Source: an uncultured Comamonadaceae bacterium (GTDB taxonomy: Bacteria; Pseudomonadota; Gammaproteobacteria; Burkholderiales; Burkholderiaceae). From it: a stretch of 7,827 bases of DNA. A program made the translations under genes and the position numbers. The stretch's first letter is position 1. Each line of letters begins with the position of its first letter. Below the pieces are notes generated by a model. It made no database searches. It was not told the origin of the DNA and was given only the letters and a program-made list of their open reading frames with translations. Where the stretch lies: assembly GCA_946482595.1 (NCBI GenBank), contig CAMLSD010000153.1, positions 1-7,827 of the forward strand. Reading direction: 5' to 3'. Shown one piece after another: positions 1 to 7,693 of this stretch.

Positions 1-118
1 GATGGACATCCTGCGGCACGTGCCGGAGGTGGAGGTGCTGGCGCCGGCGGAGTTGCATGACGAAGTGGTGAGGCGGCTGCGGGCGGGGTTGCAGAACCAC
101 GGGGAACTGGATGAATGA
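1..118 (+). CDS. C-terminal end of a probable WYL-domain transcription regulator (5' end outside window)
   Basis: The frame is open from base 2 and stops at TGA 116-118, giving 38 residues. The segment VPEVEVLAPAELHDEVVRRL, followed by a short helix, resembles the end of WYL-domain regulators. In those proteins a hydrophobic strand of the type 'P-x-V-E-V-L-x-P' is followed by 'L-R-x-x-V-x-x-R-L-x-x-A'. Such proteins usually pair an N-terminal winged helix with a WYL ligand-sensing domain. They are known as regulators of several phage-defence loci, including some CRISPR-Cas systems. It lies 81 bases upstream of cas3 on the same strand, so it could control or be co-transcribed with the cas genes. 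The DNA-binding part is not visible and the call rests on one short C-terminal pattern. An ATG lies at 2-4, but the residues look like a continuation of a longer protein, so it is probably not the start. Confidence 0.6.
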   Translation, partial: MDILRHVPEVEVLAPAELHDEVVRRLRAGLQNHGELDE

Positions 119-199
119 ACAGATGCGACCTTCGGCCCAGGCTCAATCGCTGACTTCCACCTACGCCAACATGCGCTCCAGTTAGACAGGAAATGCCAC
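119..199 (+). other. Short intergenic leader between the WYL-like gene and cas3
   Basis: These 81 bases separate the upstream stop from the cas3 start. I see no good sigma70 -35/-10 pair, no strong inverted repeat and no terminator hairpin with a T-run. This fits co-transcription from an upstream promoter, or a promoter of unfamiliar type. A 24-codon frame (ATG 111 to TAG 183-185) overlaps the upstream stop in the string ATGAATGA, but has no support as a gene. The cas3 frame is also open from here back to the TGA at 116-118, but contains no ATG. Confidence 0.5.
188..192 (+). promoter_or_regulatory. Ribosome binding site that selects the GTG start of cas3
   Basis: AGGAA at 188-192 lies 7 bases before the GTG at 200, a normal Shine-Dalgarno distance. 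The competing ATG at 193, in another frame, directly abuts the motif and is too close to be used. No in-frame ATG exists between the upstream stop at 116-118 and base 200, so GTG 200 is the best start. Confidence 0.65.
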
Positions 200-2863
200 G
201 TGACTACCGAGTTCCAAGACTTCTTCAGCCGCGTCGCCGGTCTCGGCGACGCCACTGTCGCTCCACATGCGTGGCAGACCGAACTGGCACTTGGGCGCGG
301 GTGCGAAAACCGCCTCATACGCATCCCCACCGGCATGGGCAAGACGTTCGGCGTGCTTGCGGCCTGGGCCTGGAACCGCCTGCACCGCCGTGACGCCGCC
401 TGGCCGCGCCGCCTTGTGTGGTGTCTACCGATGCGGGTGCTGGTCGAACAGGTGGTGGCCGAGACTCAGGCAGCCTTGAACAGACTGGGCGACGCCCCCG
501 CCCGAGTGCAGGTCCACGCGCTGATGGGTGGCCTCGACGCCGGCAACTGGCACCTGCAACCGGAACGCGAAGCGGTGCTCGTCGGCACCCAAGACATGCT
601 TCTCTCCCGCGCGATGAACCGCGGCTATGCCGCGCCGCGCGCCCGTTGGCCGATGGACTTCGGCCTGGTCAACCAAGACTGCCTGTGGGTCATGGACGAA
701 GTCCAACTGATGGACGTGGGCCTGGCGACATCGGGCCAACTGCAAGCGTTCCGGGAGCAGGACTCCACCCTGCCGACACCGCGCCGTCCCTGCAAGACCT
801 GGTGGATGAGCGCGACGCTGCAAGCTGCCTGGCTGGAAGTCAGCCCGGACACGCGCCCCGCATTGGGCGAGTTGCCGCTGACCCGCATCGCAGAAGGCGA
901 GCGCAGCGGGGCACTGTGGGACGAGGTGCACAAGCCGATGCGGCGCGAAGACTGCGCGGGAGCGAAAAAGCTCGCCACCCTCGCGGCCGCTGCACATCTC
1001 CAGGCAGGCCGAGGCGCAAATGGGCCAACGCTGGTCATCGTCAACCGAGTCGACGATGCCAATGCCGTCCACGCAGCACTGGCCGCAGACAAGAGCATCC
1101 GAGGAACGGAGCTTCGCCTGGTGCACAGCCGATTCAGGCCGGCCGAGCGCTCAGCCTGGCGGAAAGCGTTCCTTCAGCGGGCAACGTGCGGCCCGGGCAC
1201 CGACCGCATCGTTGTCGCCACGCAAGTGGTGGAAGCCGGCGTGGACATGTCTGCCGCAGTGCTGGTCACCGAACTCGCCCCTTGGCCCAGCCTGATCCAA
1301 CGTTTCGGTCGCTGCGCACGGTGGGGCGGCACGGCCCAGGTGATCGTCGCGGACAGCCGTCCAAAGGATGACAAGGCCGCAGCTCCCTACCAGCTGGCCG
1401 AACTGGACGCCGCTCGCGAAGCGCTAGCTGCATTGACCGACGTGTCCCCCCGCTCACTTGAAAGCTTTGAGGACGCGGCGATCGAACTGCTGCCGCGCCT
1501 TTACCCCTACGATCCGCGGCACCTGCTGATGCGCCAAGAGATCGACGACCTGTTCGACACGGCAGCCGACCTTTCCGGCGCAGACATTGACATCAGCCGC
1601 TTCATCCGATCCGGTGAAGAACGCGATCTGCAGGTTTTCTGGCGCACTGTGGAGCCGCGCAGCAGGCCAGCAGCCACGGTGCGCGCGCAGCGCGACGAAC
1701 TGTGCGCAGTGCCGTTCCTTCGCGCGCGCGATTGGTTGTGTGACAAGGGGCCACGCCTGAAGCATGGCATGCGCGCCTGGGTATGGGACTGGGTGGAGGG
1801 GCAGTGGCAGCCCCCGGAGCGCCAGCACCTGTATCCGGGCCAGACCGTGCTGGTGGCCGCCGACAACGGCGGCTACGACACGCTGCGGGGATGGGATCCG
1901 AAGGTCACAGTGCCAGTGCCGCTCGTCCCATCAACCGCGGCGACCAACGACGCCCAGGCAGCAGCGTCCGCTGACAGCACTGAAGACGACGAATCACTCA
2001 GTGCCGCGCCGGCTTGGCAAACCGTGGCCTATCACGGCCAGCAGGTGGGACGCCACGCGGGCGCCCTGGCTGCGGCGCTGGCACCTTCGATGATTACGCT
2101 CTTCAACCTGGCAGGTCGTTGGCACGACCTCGGCAAGGCACACCCCGCCTTCCAGGGTTCACTGAAACCGCACCCATTCGGCCAGGAAGTTGCCAAGGCG
2201 CCAGCCGAAGCGTGGCTCACCGGCAAGCAGCTCTACCGCATGCCCGACGGCTCGCAGCGCCATGGCATGCGCCACGAACTGGCGAGCACCCTGGCGCTGT
2301 TTGCGCTGATGCACAGATGCCACTCAGACCACCCGGCAATGCTCGGCCCATGGCGCAGCCTCCTGGCGCAATTGCCCGGCGGCGACGCCATGCCGCCCAT
2401 GACCACTGACCTGGAGCCAAGGTCGCCGCTGGAAAGCGAGGTGCTCGCGCTCGATGCCGATGCCTTCGATCTCCTGCTCTACCTGGTGTGCTCGCACCAC
2501 GGCAAGGTGCGCATGAGCTGGCATGCCAGCCCGGCCGACCAAACCGCGAAAGACACTGCATTGCGTATTCGCGGCATACGAGAGGGTGACGTGCTGCCCC
2601 CCGTTGCACTGGCCGACTCTCAAGGCCAACGCCACACCCTGCCTGCCGCTGAACTCGTGTTGTCACCAGCAGCCGCCGGCCTGAACACCTACACCGGCCG
2701 AGGCTGGACCGAGCGCGTGCTGGGCCTGCTGCAGCGCCACGGTCCCTTCGCACTGGCCTGGCTCGAAGCACTGATGCGCGCCGCCGACCAACGCGCCTCC
2801 CGCGAGGCCATCGACGCCGATCCCGCCATGCAGGCGGCCACCGACCAGGGGAACATGTCTTGA
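200..2863 (+). CDS. cas3: Type I-G Cas3: DNA helicase with C-terminal HD nuclease domain
   Basis: An 887-residue effector nuclease-helicase, recruited by the crRNA-guided complex to unwind and cut target DNA. The SF2 helicase comes first: Walker A PTGMGKT (43-49), Walker B-type DEVQ (166-169), motif III SAT (204-206), motif V region around VVATQVVEAGVDM (338-350) and motif VI QRFGRCAR (367-374). A low-complexity acidic linker (roughly 575-605, containing STEDDES) leads to the HD domain. That domain shows H612, the HD pair H642-D643 within WHDLGK, RHE at 691-693 and the HH pair 766-767. These are the metal-ligand positions expected of an active Cas3 nuclease. Most type I Cas3 proteins carry HD at the N-terminus; helicase-then-HD order is the type I-G form. 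The start is GTG with a well-placed AGGAA. The stop overlaps the next start as TGATG. I see no broken motif. Confidence 0.96.
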   Translation: MTTEFQDFFSRVAGLGDATVAPHAWQTELALGRGCENRLIRIPTGMGKTFGVLAAWAWNRLHRRDAAWPRRLVWCLPMRVLVEQVVAETQAALNRLGDAPARVQVHALMGGLDAGNWHLQPEREAVLVGTQDMLLSRAMNRGYAAPRARWPMDFGLVNQDCLWVMDEVQLMDVGLATSGQLQAFREQDSTLPTPRRPCKTWWMSATLQAAWLEVSPDTRPALGELPLTRIAEGERSGALWDEVHKPMRREDCAGAKKLATLAAAAHLQAGRGANGPTLVIVNRVDDANAVHAALAADKSIRGTELRLVHSRFRPAERSAWRKAFLQRATCGPGTDRIVVATQVVEAGVDMSAAVLVTELAPWPSLIQRFGRCARWGGTAQVIVADSRPKDDKAAAPYQLAELDAAREALAALTDVSPRSLESFEDAAIELLPRLYPYDPRHLLMRQEIDDLFDTAADLSGADIDISRFIRSGEERDLQVFWRTVEPRSRPAATVRAQRDELCAVPFLRARDWLCDKGPRLKHGMRAWVWDWVEGQWQPPERQHLYPGQTVLVAADNGGYDTLRGWDPKVTVPVPLVPSTAATNDAQAAASADSTEDDESLSAAPAWQTVAYHGQQVGRHAGALAAALAPSMITLFNLAGRWHDLGKAHPAFQGSLKPHPFGQEVAKAPAEAWLTGKQLYRMPDGSQRHGMRHELASTLALFALMHRCHSDHPAMLGPWRSLLAQLPGGDAMPPMTTDLEPRSPLESEVLALDADAFDLLLYLVCSHHGKVRMSWHASPADQTAKDTALRIRGIREGDVLPPVALADSQGQRHTLPAAELVLSPAAAGLNTYTGRGWTERVLGLLQRHGPFALAWLEALMRAADQRASREAIDADPAMQAATDQGNMS
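2847..2853 (+). promoter_or_regulatory. Ribosome binding site for csx17, inside the cas3 end
   Basis: AGGGGAA lies 9 bases before ATG 2863 and within the last codons of cas3. It favours ATG 2863 over the TTG at 2860, which would add only one residue. With the TGATG junction it indicates translational coupling. Confidence 0.6.
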
Positions 2864-5019
2864 TGCACGTCCACACCCTTGATGGCTGCGCTCCTGCGCC
2901 GCTGGCCCACTACCTGAAGGCGCTGGGCGTGCTGCGCCTCGTGGCAGAACAGGCGGATCCCCAGGCCCGAGGCTGGTGGGACGGTGATCGGTTTCGGCTG
3001 GCTACTGCTCTGGACGAAGCGGCGCTGATCGAGTTCTTTGCAGAATCATGCGCGCCACTGCCCATCTTCAATCCCTGGGGTGGTCGATCAGGCTTCTATC
3101 CGGGAAGTACGGAAAAGGGTGCGCGAGCATCGCTGGAGGCAATCGAGATCTCGACTCATCCACGACTCGCGGAATACCGATCAGCTATCACCACAGTTCG
3201 ACACGTGATCCGACACTCCTTCCGAGGACAGAAACCCACCGACGAAAACAAGGCCCGGTTGATTGCCGCACTTCGAATGCAGGTGCGAGGCGCTGCGGCA
3301 ACGTGGATAGACGTCGTCTCCGCACTCATCGGAACGCGAGATGGAGAACTGGAAAGCGCATATCCAGCGCTTTTCGGAACCGGTGGCAACGAGGGCAGTG
3401 GGAGCTACACATCCGCGTACATGAGCGCAGTTGTGGCTTGCATGGACGGGCACAGACCGTCACTTCGAGCCGCCTTGTTCGCCTATCCGGCTCCGGCAAC
3501 GGACACAGGTCAGAACATGCTGCAATTCCAGCCCGAAGGACCAGCCTCTCCCTGGGAAATTCTGTTTGCGGTGACAGGGGCTGGTCTCATTAGATCTTCG
3601 GTCGTGACTCGCGCAACATCGTCTGGTTCGCGTTGGATGTCATCACCCTTCTATGTATCGCCAAGTTCATTCGGCTATGCCAGCGCAGCGCGCCTGGACG
3701 AGTTCACCCTTCAAAAGGGAAGCGAGCGTGCGGGCAGAGGCGAACAATGGTTTCCGCTCTGGGGGCAACCATCATCTATCGCAGAGGTCACGCGGATCTT
3801 CACTGAAGGGCGCGCCAACGCCAGAGCGCGGCGCGCTATGGATGGCTGGTCAATGGCAAGGGCTGCGGCAACGCTCGGGGTGAGTCGTGGTGTCATTGCT
3901 TTCCAGAGATTCGGCTACCTTCAACGCAACAATCAGTCACTCCACTATGCAGTGCCGCTTGGTCAATTCGCCGTCGCCGACCGCATAGTCCCAAGCCAAG
4001 CCTGTCTCGATGACCTGGATGCGTGGCTTGCGAGCCTGCACAGAATCGCCCGTCACAAGGACTCACCGAGCCGATTGAGAATCGCCCAGCGGCGTCTCAT
4101 GACGGAATTGTTCGGTGTATGCCAGGCCGCTGAATCTCCCGTGCTATGGCAGCGCGTTCTTCTCGCATTGGGCGAAGTCGAAGCCATCATGCGCACCGGC
4201 AGCGGCTTCAAGGCGCATCCGATCCCGCCGCTGCGGCCGGAGTGGGTAGAGGCTGCCGACGACGGTACGGCCGAATTCCGCCTGGCCCTGGCCTTCGCAC
4301 TGCAAGCCCGAGGCTTTCAGAAAGGCCACGGCCACTCGGTCGACGACATCCGGCGCCATTGGCTGCCGCTGGACCGAAAGCGTCATCATCGCTTCGCCAC
4401 CACCGGCGACACCATGAACCCACGGCTCGAAGCCCGGCCGGACGTGGTGATGAATGGCCGCAACGGGGTTGAGGATGCCATCTCCCTGCTGGAAAGGCGC
4501 CAGGTGGAAGCCACGCGCGAAGGCCTGCGGCGATTTCCGCTAAAGCCCGCACCACGCGCCGCGGCAACCTCGGCAGACCTCTCTGCATGGGTGCAGGGCC
4601 AGGTAGACCCCGACCGCACCTTGGGTCTGGCGCGGGCACTGATGGCCCTGGATCGAAGCCTGTGGGCTCAGCAGATCGTGGCGATCAGGCCACCTCCTCC
4701 CGGGCCTCCCATGCCGGACGACGCATGGATGTGCATCCGCTTGGCGCATCTGGCTTGGCCCCTTCCCGATGGGCGAGACCTGCCGTGCGACCCCGCCATC
4801 CTGCGGCGGCTGTCCAGCGGCGACGCCGCCACGGCCCTGGACCTGGCCTTGCGTCGGCTGCGCACAGCAGGACTACGCCCTGCGATTCGAGCCACAACCG
4901 CACCACCCGACGTCGCCCGCCTGTGGGCAGCGGCGCTCGCATTTCCCATTCACAGAGAAACCGCCGCGCAGTTTGCCCGCCGGCTCGACATCACGTTTGC
5001 TCAGGAGCAATTGACATGA
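2863..5019 (+). CDS. csx17: Csx17, the Cas8-type large subunit of the type I-G effector complex
   Basis: A 718-residue protein recognised by the Csx17 pattern. The N-terminus (6-30) reads LDGCAPAPLAHYLKALGVLR followed by LVAEQ. Then come NPWGGRSGFYPG (70-81), the glycine-rich FGTGGNEGSGSY (171-182) and the middle-region hallmark AAATLGVSRG...RFGYLQRNN with YAVPLG (about 333-365). In type I-G this gene takes the place of cas8, so its expected role is PAM recognition and R-loop stabilisation beside Csb1 and Csb2. That role is a family inference; no catalytic motif is seen or expected. It overlaps cas3 by one base and csb1 by four (ATGA), so all are on one transcript. The ends of the gene are about 70% GC, but the part from roughly 3000 to 4180 is nearer 50-60% with more A/T-ending codons, a possible mosaic. 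The reading frame is intact across it. Confidence 0.95.
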   Translation: MHVHTLDGCAPAPLAHYLKALGVLRLVAEQADPQARGWWDGDRFRLATALDEAALIEFFAESCAPLPIFNPWGGRSGFYPGSTEKGARASLEAIEISTHPRLAEYRSAITTVRHVIRHSFRGQKPTDENKARLIAALRMQVRGAAATWIDVVSALIGTRDGELESAYPALFGTGGNEGSGSYTSAYMSAVVACMDGHRPSLRAALFAYPAPATDTGQNMLQFQPEGPASPWEILFAVTGAGLIRSSVVTRATSSGSRWMSSPFYVSPSSFGYASAARLDEFTLQKGSERAGRGEQWFPLWGQPSSIAEVTRIFTEGRANARARRAMDGWSMARAAATLGVSRGVIAFQRFGYLQRNNQSLHYAVPLGQFAVADRIVPSQACLDDLDAWLASLHRIARHKDSPSRLRIAQRRLMTELFGVCQAAESPVLWQRVLLALGEVEAIMRTGSGFKAHPIPPLRPEWVEAADDGTAEFRLALAFALQARGFQKGHGHSVDDIRRHWLPLDRKRHHRFATTGDTMNPRLEARPDVVMNGRNGVEDAISLLERRQVEATREGLRRFPLKPAPRAAATSADLSAWVQGQVDPDRTLGLARALMALDRSLWAQQIVAIRPPPPGPPMPDDAWMCIRLAHLAWPLPDGRDLPCDPAILRRLSSGDAATALDLALRRLRTAGLRPAIRATTAPPDVARLWAAALAFPIHRETAAQFARRLDITFAQEQLT
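5003..5007 (+). promoter_or_regulatory. Ribosome binding site for csb1, inside the csx17 end
   Basis: AGGAG lies 8 bases before ATG 5016. It supports this start over in-frame upstream starts that would run far into csx17. The residues after ATG 5016 also match the family N-terminus. Confidence 0.7.
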
Positions 5020-6029
5020 CCCTCGATCTCTCGGTTCTCGACACCGCCCCGCGGCTGCTCTTTGCCGTGCCGCTCGCGCCGCTTCAAGGCCACCGTTTCC
5101 AGCCCACTGGCTTCCCCGGCCTGGGAGCCGCCACATTCCGTTCCCCCGCTGGCGACAGCCTGCTGGTGGAGTCTGCGCAGAGCATGGCCAACCGGTTGGA
5201 ACTGACGCTGTGGGATGAGCGGGTCAACGACGTGATCGATGCCGCCAAGGGCATTTCGCATGTGCGCGTGACAAGGCCAGATGGCAGCTTCCTCACTGAC
5301 ACCGTACTCGAAGCGCATCGACTCAACAGCCCGTACCTGCTCGAAGCCTCGAGCAAGGAATTCTTCAACCAACTCAAGGCGGAACTGGGCGGATTGGAAA
5401 CCGGCCCGGTGGATCGAAAGCAGCTGGCGCAAGTTCTATTGAAGCTGGATGTCGGTTCGCTGCTTCACGGCGTATTCCTCGCCAAGAAGGAACTCGCTGG
5501 CGGCAGGCTGCGACTCGCACGCGCCCTGTCGGCCTTCATCGAGGCCGACGGCGTCCGCATCGCCGCGTCCGGCGGCGTGAAGAACGACCACGTCAACCCG
5601 TCGGGCGAGACGAAGTCAGGCTTCGGCAATGTGCCTTTCGCGCGCGACGAGTTCACGGCCGAACGCATCACCCTGTACGTCAACCTCGACCTTGCTCAGA
5701 TCCGGGGCTACGGCTTTGATGCGCCTGTCAACCGCCTGCTCATCGTCATGGCGCTCTTCAAATTGCGCTCGCTGGTCGACGGCCGCCTGCGACTGCGCAC
5801 CGCCTGCGACCTGATGCCGACAGCAGCACAAGTATCCGCCAGCGCGCCCCAGGGTTTTGCTCTGCCCGAAGTCCCGGATCTGGAGACCGAATTGCGGCAA
5901 GCCATATCTGCCTGCGCCGGCCTGATGCAGGCGAACACCGCCACGTACGCGGACGACATCAAGGCGAAGCCCAGCAACGATGGCAACGGTGAGTCCACCA
6001 GCGACGACGAAGACCGGGCAGACGCCTGA
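5016..6029 (+). CDS. csb1: Csb1, the Cas7-type backbone subunit of the type I-G complex (GSU0053 family)
   Basis: A 337-residue RAMP-family protein expected to bind crRNA in several copies along the spacer and form the filament of the effector complex. Family marks are RLLFAVPLAPLQGHRFQPTG (13-32) leading into FPGLGAA, and VESAQSMANRLE (51-62), which is close to diagnostic for Csb1. The segment SGETKSGFGNVPFARDEF, about residues 196-213, is also typical. The same frame stays open far upstream to 4587, but that part is a shadow of csx17. ATG 5016 has AGGAG 8 bases before it and forms an ATGA overlap with the csx17 stop. The last 22 residues (316-337) form a polar, acidic, probably disordered tail ending SDDEDRADA. 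No signal peptide or membrane segment is seen; the protein should be cytoplasmic. Confidence 0.95.
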   Translation: MTLDLSVLDTAPRLLFAVPLAPLQGHRFQPTGFPGLGAATFRSPAGDSLLVESAQSMANRLELTLWDERVNDVIDAAKGISHVRVTRPDGSFLTDTVLEAHRLNSPYLLEASSKEFFNQLKAELGGLETGPVDRKQLAQVLLKLDVGSLLHGVFLAKKELAGGRLRLARALSAFIEADGVRIAASGGVKNDHVNPSGETKSGFGNVPFARDEFTAERITLYVNLDLAQIRGYGFDAPVNRLLIVMALFKLRSLVDGRLRLRTACDLMPTAAQVSASAPQGFALPEVPDLETELRQAISACAGLMQANTATYADDIKAKPSNDGNGESTSDDEDRADA

Positions 6030-6034
6030 GCACC

Positions 6035-7693
6035 ATGTCAACCCTGCTGATTCGCTTTCCGGGCCGGCGCTATCACGCAACGCCCTGGGGCCACCACGTG
6101 AACGAAGGCCTCATTGAATGGCCGCCGTCGCCCTGGCGCCTGCTGCGTGCACTGCTGTCCGTCGGCTACACGCGGCTTGGATGGACTGCCGGTCTTGCTG
6201 ACCCCTGGTCCTCGTCACCACCCGACGCAGCCCGCTCGCTGATCCAGAAACTGGCCACCACCTTGCCACGGTACGCCCTGCCTGCCGCTACAGGCGCGCA
6301 CAGCCGCCACTACATGCCGGTCGCCGAGTTGAAGGGCGACCGTGAAAGAACCACCCTGGTCTTCGACACTTGGGCTCAGGTCGAGTCCGGCGCGTTGGCC
6401 GTGCACTGGGACGTTGACTTGAGCGATGAGGAGTCGCGGGTTCTTGGCGAACTGGCGGCGAACCTCGGCTATCTGGGGCGGTCGGAATCCTGGGTGAGCG
6501 CCCATCTTGCCTCCGACGCCGCAGCACGGTCCTTGTCCTTCGGCTGCCAGCCGTGCGACGGCCACCCGGCACCAGGCCCAGGTTGGGAGCAGGTAAGCCT
6601 TCTCGCATGCGAGCCCCCCGCGGCCTTTGCCGCGTGGCGTGAGTTGCGCCTGCAGCAAGCGCTGGCGGAACTGCCGCCGATTCCCCTGCCTGACAAGAAG
6701 AAGCTCACCGCCAAAGACCGCAAGCCCAGCGAAGACAGGAACGCTCAGCGGGTCCGCGCTCAAGCCCCCTATCCACCGGACACGATTGCATGTCTGCAGG
6801 TCGACACGACCTGGTTGCGGGAACATGGCTGGAGTCAACCACCTGGCAGCCGGCGAGTGCTTTACTGGCGCCGCGCGGACGCCCTGCGTGCGCAGCCCGT
6901 GTCAACCAGCGCGGTCGCCATCGGTGGTCGCGTCCGCTTCGTGCTGTTGGCGCTGCGCAGCACCTCGGGCAACGACCATGCACTACCGGCATTGGCGCGC
7001 AGTCTTCCCCAGGGCGAAATGCTGCACCGGCAAATGGTGGGAGCGCATCGGCGAATCGCGCCCGACGTGCATTCACGCGTGCTAACCGGCTGCGACGAGG
7101 CGGGGCGGCCCCTGCGCGGCATGCACGGGCATGCCCACGTGCTCTCCCTCGACCTTGATCAAGATGGGCACATCGATCACTTGCTTGTCTGGGCGCCCGA
7201 TGGCTTGGACGGCACGGAGCAATCGGCTCTGCGCATGACCAGGGGCACTTATACGAAAGGCGGTGTCGGTGCCATGCACCTGGCCTGGTCAGCCGCAGGA
7301 GAAACGGAGCAGCTCTCCCGACTTCCGGGCTCATTGGGCGAATCCCTGCGGAGCTTCATCGGCAGGGGGCGAGTGTGGCTCAGTGTCACGCCATTCGTAC
7401 CGCCGCGATTCCCCAAACCACGGGGCGCCAATAGCCTGGATGGTCAGGTGAAAGCAGAACTGCTTGCACGCGGGCTGCCGCCGCCGGAACGCATCGAATG
7501 GCTCGATCCGCAGCACGACGATCATGCGCGAGCGTTGCGGCATCACGTCCGCTTGCGACGCCACGGGGAACCGCCGCCAGTCAACGTCGGGCTGGCCCTG
7601 CGACTGACCTTCGCCGAAGACGTGGCCGGGCCGATATGCCTTGGCTATGGCAGCCACTTCGGACTCGGCCTGATGACCCGAATGTCTGATTGA
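6035..7693 (+). CDS. csb2: Csb2, a Cas5-Cas6 fusion subunit of the type I-G complex (GSU0054 family)
   Basis: A 552-residue protein matching the Csb2 family, regarded as a fused Cas5 and Cas6. The N-terminal part shows RRYHATPWG (11-19) and EWPPSPWRLLRAL (28-40). The middle shows PPGSRRVLYWRR (269-280). The C-terminal half shows GMHGHAHVLSLDLDQDGHID (362-381) and ends with the glycine-rich RAMP loop GYGSHFGLGL (537-546). The expected job is cleavage of the CRISPR repeat in pre-crRNA by the Cas6 part, and holding of the crRNA 5' end by the Cas5 part. The histidines at 364, 366 and 368 are candidates for the RNA-cutting site, which is my inference. A lysine/arginine-rich, probably flexible stretch (about 213-232) lies between the halves. 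The start lies 5 bases after the csb1 stop with no clear Shine-Dalgarno sequence, so translation probably depends on reinitiation from csb1. Confidence 0.95.
   Translation: MSTLLIRFPGRRYHATPWGHHVNEGLIEWPPSPWRLLRALLSVGYTRLGWTAGLADPWSSSPPDAARSLIQKLATTLPRYALPAATGAHSRHYMPVAELKGDRERTTLVFDTWAQVESGALAVHWDVDLSDEESRVLGELAANLGYLGRSESWVSAHLASDAAARSLSFGCQPCDGHPAPGPGWEQVSLLACEPPAAFAAWRELRLQQALAELPPIPLPDKKKLTAKDRKPSEDRNAQRVRAQAPYPPDTIACLQVDTTWLREHGWSQPPGSRRVLYWRRADALRAQPVSTSAVAIGGRVRFVLLALRSTSGNDHALPALARSLPQGEMLHRQMVGAHRRIAPDVHSRVLTGCDEAGRPLRGMHGHAHVLSLDLDQDGHIDHLLVWAPDGLDGTEQSALRMTRGTYTKGGVGAMHLAWSAAGETEQLSRLPGSLGESLRSFIGRGRVWLSVTPFVPPRFPKPRGANSLDGQVKAELLARGLPPPERIEWLDPQHDDHARALRHHVRLRRHGEPPPVNVGLALRLTFAEDVAGPICLGYGSHFGLGLMTRMSD

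Noticed and set aside
418..1371. A 317-codon open frame on the + strand inside cas3
   Set aside because: It overlaps cas3 in another frame, where the helicase motifs are intact. The translation is rich in R, P, G and A with no domain, typical of shadow frames in GC-rich genes.
2217..2876. A 219-codon open frame on the - strand
   Set aside because: It is antisense to the HD domain of cas3. The arginine-rich translation has no recognisable motif, so it is a shadow.
4587..5015. An upstream extension of csb1 by 143 codons
   Set aside because: The extension overlaps csx17 and reads as low-complexity residues. Family similarity begins just after ATG 5016, which has its own ribosome binding site.
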